DNA from: Methanospirillum hungatei
GTDB lineage: Archaea; Halobacteriota; Methanomicrobia; Methanomicrobiales; Methanospirillaceae
Reading direction: 5' to 3'
Length of the DNA stretch: 10,000 bases
NCBI RefSeq assembly: GCF_020216685.1
Contig: NZ_JAIWNS010000051.1
Span: forward strand, 1-10,000
The position numbers were made by a program, and so were the translations under genes. This document shows positions 1 to 7,436 of this stretch, piece by piece. The notes under the pieces are model-generated. The model ran no database searches, was not told the DNA's origin, and saw only the letters and a list, made by a program, of their open reading frames with translations. Within the stretch, counting starts at the first letter, position 1; every line of letters starts with the position of its first letter.

Positions 1-671
1 TCTTCAGCATATTTTACAACTTTAAACATACGTAATTCCTCCCATAATTCATCTAGTATTTTTTGGTCAACAATCTTATCCGCTAATATTAAAGTTAATT
101 CCCGGACTTTATTTCTAAGATCCTTTTGTGGAAGTTCTTTTTAAAGTTCAATCGTCCTCCTGAGCAGTTCGGTTTTGGAAAGCCTGCTCTTCATCAGAGG
201 TAAAAAGATAAGTTCCAGTTCGTTTACCGGCTCACCTTTCTCCAGAGCTTCCCGTATCTGGGAGAGCAGGGCATCACCATCACGATCAGACAGAACGATT
301 TGTAATACGTTATACTGTAGACTGCCAATATCTAAAACTTTTGTTCCGCTCGAACTATCTGCAGGAGTAAGAACCACCGTATGGACAGGTGCATCATAAT
401 ACTGGAAGAGACGGAGATCATAATGAGCAAACCTGATGAGATCTCTTCTTGAAAGATCTGTCTCCTCTTCAAGGTGAAGGATAGATCCATCCTCAAGACG
501 AAAATTCAGATCCATCATGTCATCCGTCATCTCAACTTCAGGAATCTCCGTCACCAGGAACGAGTTTATGGGTGGCAGATCAATACCAAGGAATGCCAGT
601 GATCTATTGTCAAAAATCGAGAAGGCTTCTTTGAAAACCAGGTCGTAATTTTTTTGGCTTATCTTTCTCAT
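1..671 (-). pseudogene. Rpn-family PD-(D/E)XK nuclease-like protein, interrupted by an in-frame TAA; 3' end outside the window
   Basis: From the ATG at 669-671 the frame runs 176 codons to a TAA at 141-143. The same frame then continues open for 46 more codons to the window edge, and that stretch (KELPQKDLRNKVREL, later DELWEELRMFKVVKYAE) looks like the usual helical tail of the family, so the stop appears to be a nonsense mutation rather than the natural end. The N-terminal part resembles Rpn/PD-(D/E)XK transposase-like nucleases: DLVFKEAF near residue 10, then Asp54 and the acidic LHLEEETD segment (66-72) in the place of the nuclease D...E-x-Q/E motif. Known relatives are mobile-element-associated DNA nucleases; activity here is unknown. 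The frame can be extended to a TTG at 683, but the ATG is the more likely start. No clear Shine-Dalgarno sequence is seen. A shortened but functional protein cannot be excluded. Confidence 0.7.
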
Positions 672-928
672 GTAGAGGTACAAACTCTGGTGCGAATAAG
701 ATTAGAAGTATTCGGTTTTATGCTGGAGAATGGATTGTCTGTGAAATAATTCTGATGCAGGACAAAAGAGAATGAAATGAAGAGATGAATTCAGCATCAA
801 ATGTTGCCCCCGAAAAACCAGATGGATTAGGACTGAGCGTGTGAATGGGACTCATATACCAATAAATAGGCAGAATAACAAAAGAATAAAAAATATGGTT
901 GATATTTAGGATTGTTGATGACCTATAA

Positions 929-939
929 GTATATTTATT
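929..939 (+). promoter_or_regulatory. Candidate distal TATA box for katG
   Basis: The sequence GTATATTTATT is a reasonable archaeal TATA element. A start about 25 bases downstream would give a leader of roughly 100 bases before katG. It competes with a second element nearer the gene, and the sequence alone does not say which is used. Confidence 0.35.
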
Positions 940-1008
940 GAGGATAGCAAAAAACCCCCTGTCATTCTGAGGCTATGAAATACCGAAATGGTCATCGGGA
1001 CGATCAGG

Positions 1009-1017
1009 AATATTTAT
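1009..1017 (+). promoter_or_regulatory. Candidate proximal TATA box for katG
   Basis: The sequence AATATTTAT lies about 45 bases before the katG start, which predicts a transcript starting near 1038 with a leader of about 20 bases containing the ribosome binding site. That spacing is typical of archaeal promoters. An imperfect dyad at 992-1006 lies just upstream and could be a regulator site. Confidence 0.4.
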
Positions 1018-1049
1018 CCCCCTGCAGGAGAGAGTTCAGACAATTGTAG

Positions 1050-3260
<2,211 letters not shown>

Positions 3261-3262
3261 TC

Positions 3263-3285
3263 AACACCATCGTTACAATGATGTT
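3263..3285 (+). terminator. Weak hairpin after katG
   Basis: AACACCAT (3263-3270) pairs with ATGATGTT (3278-3285), with one C-A mismatch and a loop of seven bases, directly after the katG stop. No uninterrupted T run follows, only the T-rich stretch to 3306. It may help transcription end, but the evidence is thin. Confidence 0.25.
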
Positions 3286-3303
3286 AGATCGCCATTAATT
3301 ATT

Positions 3304-3311
3304 CTTATAAG
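3304..3311 (+). promoter_or_regulatory. TATA box for the MNT/HEPN module
   Basis: CTTATAAG inside an AT-rich stretch is a good archaeal TATA element. It predicts a transcript start near 3330-3335. That would place the ATG at 3329 outside the transcript and supports translation from the ATG at 3347. Confidence 0.45.
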
Positions 3312-3346
3312 AAGTAATTGGTATCAATATGAAAAGCAGGGAGCAG

Positions 3347-3676
3347 ATGAAAGACACAAAACCGGTGGTAGAAGACGCTATTTCCCGGTATGTATCCCGT
3401 GTACGGGACGTTTTTGGTGGTTCCATCAGTCAAATCCTCCTTTTCGGTTCATATGCCCGGGGTGAAGCAGGTTCCGAATCTGATATTGATATTATGGTCA
3501 TTACGAAAGACCCTGGATGGGATATTGAATATCAGCTGATCACGATGGGATATCAGATTTTTTCAGAAACCGGAGTCATGCTTTCAGTAAAGGTCAGGAC
3601 AACCGCAGAGTTTGAACAGGCAAGTTCATTCTCATTTTTACGAAATGTAAAACAGGAAGGAGTCCTTGTTGGCTAA
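3347..3676 (+). CDS. MNT-type nucleotidyltransferase (antitoxin partner of a HEPN protein)
   Basis: A minimal nucleotidyltransferase of 109 residues from the polymerase-beta superfamily. The motif GSYARGEAGSESDID holds Gly34-Ser35 and the metal-binding pair Asp46 and Asp48. The third acidic residue normally found on a later strand is not apparent (the strand reads GVMLSVKVRT, about 76-85). Such proteins are encoded beside HEPN RNases. In characterised pairs the MNT protein neutralises the HEPN toxin by adding nucleotides, usually AMP, to a tyrosine; whether this one is active is unknown. An upstream in-frame ATG at 3329 would add six residues, but it lacks a ribosome binding site and lies at or before the predicted transcript start, whereas GGGAG at 3339-3343 precedes the ATG at 3347. 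The HEPN gene starts inside its last codons, so the two are translationally coupled. Confidence 0.85.
   Translation: MKDTKPVVEDAISRYVSRVRDVFGGSISQILLFGSYARGEAGSESDIDIMVITKDPGWDIEYQLITMGYQIFSETGVMLSVKVRTTAEFEQASSFSFLRNVKQEGVLVG
3654..3662 (+). promoter_or_regulatory. Ribosome binding site deciding the TTG start of the HEPN gene
   Basis: AGGAAGGAG lies at the end of the nucleotidyltransferase gene, six bases before the TTG at 3669 and three before the TTG at 3666. No ATG is near, so the strong site argues for a TTG start at 3669, overlapping the upstream stop by eight bases. Confidence 0.6.
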
Positions 3677-4059
3677 CCTGATTGAATCGCATATACTTCT
3701 GGAAAAATCCAGGGAGCGTCTGGTAGTAGCTCAGTCTCTCCACGATGATGAATATTTTGAAGATTCAGTTTCCCGTGCATACTATGCGATGTTTTTTTGC
3801 AGCGAGAGCCTTGCTTCTAACCAAGAATATTACTCTGAAGACTCATCGCGGAGTTGTTGCTGCCATGAGTGAGCATTTTGTCAGAACCGGCCAGATTCCA
3901 TATGATATTTGGGAATATCTTGCTGCCGGCGAGACTCTTCGTGAAGAGGCGGATTATTCATCTGAACGAAGGATCGATTTGATCAGGTCGTATACTACTC
4001 TTGAGCATGCCAAAGTATTTGTTCAAACATGTTCGCAGATTATGCAATCCATATCCTAA
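3669..4059 (+). pseudogene. HEPN-domain protein (toxin partner), frameshifted in a T7 run
   Basis: The first frame from the TTG at 3669 encodes a normal HEPN start (LLEKSRERLVVAQSL ... SRAYYAMFF) and then goes out of frame, ending at a TGA at 3870-3872. The continuation is in the next frame (AARALLLTKNITLKTHRGVV ... ADYSSERR ... LEHAKVFV) and stops at 4057-4059. The switch falls at the seven T at 3792-3798. With six T, the sequence reads ATG TTT TTT GCA GCG and joins the halves into a continuous protein of 129 residues, the usual size for a HEPN partner of MNT. Arg and His in RSYTTLEH near the C-terminus have RX6H spacing, as in the HEPN RNase motif, though I cannot say they are equivalent. 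Explanations are a real inactivating insertion, a sequencing error in the homopolymer, or slippage on the T run. Confidence 0.8.
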
Positions 4060-4632
4060 ACTCCGACTCTCAAAAAATATTCTCATAAATATAGGATGCA
4101 CCTTCAAGAAGATTGGAAATTTGTTATCTTCACTTTTTAACTTTCTTCAGCCGAAAAAAAGGGTGCTTTTACCTTACAAGGAGGAGATTTTTTTCCGAAG
4201 AGGGGGTGAGGATTATACCTGTCCAGTCCTGATACCCAGGGATTTTTATCCATATTGTCTTAGTGGCCGGTTCTGCAATAAACCGGTGAGGATAACTAAA
4301 AACCCCCGTTTATCGCTCGTTTATACAGCATTTATAAACCTCACCTTGTTGAACGGGGTTTTTAGCTATTCTCTGGTATTTCGTATCGGGATTTGTCACC
4401 CTGTCGGTCACCTTCATGATCGAATGAAACGGGTACCTTGCGAATACTCATTGCTGACGCAGGCTTATCGGTTGAAGAGTTTTGTGAGTTATTATAGAAG
4501 AACAAACTTTGTGGTAACAACTCAATTTTAGGAGGGTAACCCAGACCTTACGAACGTGAATATGAGCATTAAAATCTTTTTCTACCTGAAAATGAGAAAT
4601 ATTCTAACCATTCGACCGAATAAGAAGGTATA
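4060..4632. other. AT-rich intergenic region without a convincing gene
   Basis: This is 573 bases between the HEPN gene and the tRNA gene. A plus-strand frame is open to 4531 but has no recognisable domain, no good start, and overlaps the HEPN gene, so it is not called. Shine-Dalgarno-like runs (AAGGAGGAG at about 4180, GGGGGTGAGG at about 4202-4211) are not followed by start codons. The notable content is the self-complementary segment at 4265-4366. The tRNA transcript must end in the T-rich minus-strand stretch below 4633. Confidence 0.5.
4265..4366 (+). ncRNA. Candidate structured RNA element or terminator-like inverted repeat
   Basis: Several pairings lie within about 100 bases. CCGGTT (4267-4272) pairs with AACCGG (4281-4286). 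CTAAAAAC... at 4296-4310 pairs with 4352-4365 over 14 base pairs with one bulged C. Inside that loop, GTTTATA (4319-4325) pairs with TATAAAC (4333-4339). GGTGAGG (4285-4291) can pair with CCTCACC (4339-4345), which crosses the long stem and implies a pseudoknot or alternative folds. The right arm, GGGG followed by five T, resembles an intrinsic terminator. A TATA-like TTTATAAA sits in the middle at 4331-4338, so part of this may be a promoter instead. No known RNA family is recognised, and strand is a guess. Confidence 0.3.
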
Positions 4633-4715
4633 TGCGGGGAAAGGGAGTCGAACCCCTGAACTCCTACGAGAAACGCTCTTGAGGCGTTCGCCTTTGACCA
4701 CTTGGCTATCCCCGC
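4633..4715 (-). tRNA. tRNA-Leu (anticodon CAA)
   Basis: The 83-base minus-strand sequence folds as a class II tRNA. The acceptor stem is GCGGGGA with TCCCCGC and discriminator A. The D arm is GCC/GGC with a GG-containing loop. The anticodon stem is AACGC/GCGTT with loop CTCAAGA, giving anticodon CAA (plus-strand bases 4679-4681), which reads UUG leucine codons. A long variable arm (CTC/GAG) is followed by the T loop TTCGACT. The T stem has a G-T wobble. The CCA end is not encoded, as TATA follows the discriminator directly. No intron is present. It lies back to back with the sensor gene. Confidence 0.96.
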
Positions 4716-4784
4716 ACAATAAGAAGAAGAGATGGTATGGAAGAGATCCACACCAAGCTGACATACTTAGGTTGGTGAGGATCC

Positions 4785-4797
4785 TATTTGTATATTT
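4785..4797 (-). promoter_or_regulatory. Possible TATA box for the tRNA-Leu gene
   Basis: On the minus strand the stretch AATATACAAATAG is the best TATA-like element upstream of the tRNA. It lies about 70-80 bases before the mature 5' end, which would imply a leader of some 45-55 bases removed by RNase P. No clearer element is seen nearer the gene. Confidence 0.25.
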
Positions 4798-4836
4798 TCG
4801 ATATGATATCACATCCGGACACTCACAGATAAACCA

Positions 4837-4844
4837 TTTATAAA
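4837..4844 (+). promoter_or_regulatory. TATA box for the sensor kinase gene
   Basis: TTTATAAA is a near-consensus archaeal TATA box. It predicts a start near 4867 and a leader of about 40 bases, which contains the ribosome binding site AGAGGT at 4894-4899, eight bases before the ATG at 4908. Confidence 0.55.
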
Positions 4845-4907
4845 CTAAAGACTCAGGTCATCATTGATCGATACTTACTTTAGTCCATACATAAGAGGTT
4901 CAAGAGA

Positions 4908-7436
4908 ATGGACAGGCTCCTCACCATCCACACAATACTTCGGCTATTCGCACTGCTGGCCATAGCTCTTCTCGTTTCAACAACCAATGGAGCCGCATCC
5001 AATCAGGATAACGGGCAGTTCATCCTGGTCCTGCATTCCTATAACCCGACCCTGACCTGGACGGCAAACATATCACAGGGTATCCTGGCAGGACTGGGGC
5101 CACTGCCGGCGAACACCTCCATCTCATTTGAATATTTGAACTGGAAGAACTACCCAACTCAAGAGAACCTGAACCTTGTTGAAGATCTCCTGCGATACCG
5201 GTACAAAAACCAGCCGGTGAATCTCCTCATCACCACAGACGATGCCGCTCTCATCTTCGGGCTGAAGCACCGCACTGAAATATTTTCTGATGCACCGATA
5301 GTCTTCACCGCGCTGAATGGATTTGATGAGATACGGCCTGACACATACCCGCAAACTACCGGTGTAATCGAGACAATAAACCCGGAAGATACTATAGAGA
5401 GCATTTTCCACCTTTTTCCAGATACTAAGCATATCCTGGTACTCTGTGAATATACAGAATCAGGAAAAGGGATTGCAGAGACCATCAGAAATGCCAGCAG
5501 GAAATACCAGGATCGGGCTTCGTTCTCCTACATCGGTGATATCACAACCGGGGAAGTGTATCAGGAGGTCAGGAACCAGACCCAAGGAACAGCCATCCTG
5601 ATTGGCTCCTGGTCGGTGGATAACACCGGTGCCATTGTAGACATCGGTCAGTTTGCAGAGAACGTAGCAGCAATAAGCCCGGTCCCGGTTTTTAACCTCT
5701 ATGATTTCAATACCGGACGGGGAACCGTCGGAGGGAGTATCCTTTCCGGATACAGACAAGGATATATTGCCGGTCAGATGGCCTCAGAGATACTGTCAGG
5801 AAAAGAGATATCTGAAATTCCGATTGTGGGAACTGACGCAACCCAGTTGATCTTTGATTATGCCGTACTGGAACGGTTTAAGGTGCCGGAGGAGCGTATC
5901 CCCCCGGGAAGCATCCTCCTGCATAAGCCGCCGGCAATCATTGAGCAGTATTACGGGTTAATTATGGCTGCCCTGCTGGTTATCATTATCCTCTCTGCTG
6001 CTCTTATTACCCTCTTTTCCATTATGCTGGTTCGGAGAAGAACAGAAAAGTTGATGATGACCCTTCTTGATGCACTTCCCGGATATGCTTTTTTGAAAGA
6101 CAGGAATGGAGTATACCAGTATGCCAGCCAGACCTTGTGTGATACGATAGGTTTGAAAGCGGATGAGATCAAGGGAAAGACCGATTATGACCTGTTCACA
6201 CATGAAATCGCAACCAGATACCAGGGGCAGGATAATACCGTCATTTCATCAGGAAAGCCGCTCTTCATCCCGGAAGAGACTATCCCTGAAAAATCCGGAA
6301 CAACCATTCCCCTTACCGTGAGAAAAGTGCCTGTTACCGATGCAAAAGGCTCTGTCACCGGGGTAATCGGGCTTGCATTTGATATCACAGAGCAGAAGGC
6401 AGCACGGGAAGAACTTGAGGAGAGTCATGAGAAGTACTATAACCTCTTTGAACTTGGAAAAGAGGCGATTTTCCTCATCGATCAAAGCACCGGAGAGGTA
6501 CTTGAAGCAAACCTCTTCGCTGCCGAAATGTACGGATACCAGAAGAGTGAACTCATCGGGATGAATATCACCTCATTATCTGCAGAGCCAGATACTACCA
6601 GGGCATTCTTCTCAGAAGTCCGGACCGGAACATTTGCCATCCCCCTGCGATATCATCAGAAGAGATCAGGCGTCAGGTTTCCGGTGGAGATTATCGGCCG
6701 GTTCTTTGAATGGAAAGGGAAGATATGGATTGTTGCTGCCATGCGGGATATATCAGAACGGCTGCGGACTGAGAATGCTATCAGGAAGGCCACGGAGAAA
6801 CTCAATCTCTTCAATTATCTCACCCGGACCACCATGAACAACCAGCTCTTCATTCTTCGGGGGTATCTTGACTTTGCTGCTGACATCGTCCGGGATTCTG
6901 ATGCGGAAAAATACCTTGAACGGAGCCGGAGTGCTGTCCGATCCATCGACCGTCTCGTACTCTTTATGAAAAATTACCAGGACATGGGGCTTTTACCGGC
7001 AGTATGGCAGAATGTTGAGGAAGTTTTCATCTATGCTCTATCTCACCTGAGTATGGGAGGAATTACCAGGGAGATTTCAGTAAAAGGGCTCTTCATCTAT
7101 GCTGATCCATTCCTGGAAAAGGTGTTTCTGCACCTTGTCGAAAACTCCATCATGCATGGTGAACGGGTAACAAATATCGGTATCAGGACAGAACAGGACG
7201 GAGATGACCTTCTCCTCATATACGAAGATAACGGGATTGGGATTCCTTCAGAATACAAAGAGCAGATCTTATCCCTGAACCTGGAAGGAAAAGCCGGAAT
7301 CGGGCTCATACTGGTCAGGGAGATCCTTGCTATCACCGGAATTTCCATAACCGAAACCGGGGAGTATGGAACCGGTGCCAGGTTTGTGATGCGGGTTCCC
7401 AAAGGAAATTACCGGTTTGAGAGCGAAATTACATGA
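4908..7436 (+). CDS. Membrane sensor: substrate-binding domain, two PAS domains and a histidine-kinase ATPase domain lacking the phosphoacceptor His
   Basis: 842 residues. An N-terminal signal or anchor helix (about 7-28) precedes an extracytoplasmic domain (35-340) resembling the ABC substrate-binding-like sensor family ([45 protein letters not shown]). A second membrane helix (349-374) ends in RRR. In the cytoplasm follow PAS 1 (about 382-496, ending FDITEQK), PAS 2 (508-617, ending MRDISER), a dimerisation helix region and a HATPase domain with N box (HLVENSIMH, Asn746), G1 (EDNGIGIP) and G2 (GKAGIGL). At the H box related methanogen kinases usually read RHD.xNQL; here it is RTTMNNQL, so Thr641 and Thr642 replace His-Asp. 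ATP binding looks intact, but classical autophosphorylation is doubtful. The ligand is unknown and no response regulator is adjacent. The stop overlaps the end of polC on the other strand by eight bases. Confidence 0.88.
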   Translation: MDRLLTIHTILRLFALLAIALLVSTTNGAASNQDNGQFILVLHSYNPTLTWTANISQGILAGLGPLPANTSISFEYLNWKNYPTQENLNLVEDLLRYRYKNQPVNLLITTDDAALIFGLKHRTEIFSDAPIVFTALNGFDEIRPDTYPQTTGVIETINPEDTIESIFHLFPDTKHILVLCEYTESGKGIAETIRNASRKYQDRASFSYIGDITTGEVYQEVRNQTQGTAILIGSWSVDNTGAIVDIGQFAENVAAISPVPVFNLYDFNTGRGTVGGSILSGYRQGYIAGQMASEILSGKEISEIPIVGTDATQLIFDYAVLERFKVPEERIPPGSILLHKPPAIIEQYYGLIMAALLVIIILSAALITLFSIMLVRRRTEKLMMTLLDALPGYAFLKDRNGVYQYASQTLCDTIGLKADEIKGKTDYDLFTHEIATRYQGQDNTVISSGKPLFIPEETIPEKSGTTIPLTVRKVPVTDAKGSVTGVIGLAFDITEQKAAREELEESHEKYYNLFELGKEAIFLIDQSTGEVLEANLFAAEMYGYQKSELIGMNITSLSAEPDTTRAFFSEVRTGTFAIPLRYHQKRSGVRFPVEIIGRFFEWKGKIWIVAAMRDISERLRTENAIRKATEKLNLFNYLTRTTMNNQLFILRGYLDFAADIVRDSDAEKYLERSRSAVRSIDRLVLFMKNYQDMGLLPAVWQNVEEVFIYALSHLSMGGITREISVKGLFIYADPFLEKVFLHLVENSIMHGERVTNIGIRTEQDGDDLLLIYEDNGIGIPSEYKEQILSLNLEGKAGIGLILVREILAITGISITETGEYGTGARFVMRVPKGNYRFESEIT

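Noticed and set aside
914..970. Possible C/D box guide RNA (TTGATGA ... CTGA)
   Set aside because: The C box does not match RTGATGA, no internal C'/D' boxes or terminal stem are visible, and the region is already explained as the katG promoter area.
4179..4211. Shine-Dalgarno-like runs suggesting a small gene
   Set aside because: No ATG, GTG or TTG lies at a suitable distance followed by a meaningful open frame.
4001..4531. Plus-strand open frame of 176 codons after the HEPN gene
   Set aside because: It overlaps the HEPN 3' end in another frame, has no ribosome binding site at its start, and the translation shows no recognisable domain; it also runs through the inverted-repeat segment.
4556..4843. 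Plus-strand frame of 95 codons starting with GTG
   Set aside because: It runs antisense across the whole tRNA-Leu gene, so it is a chance frame.
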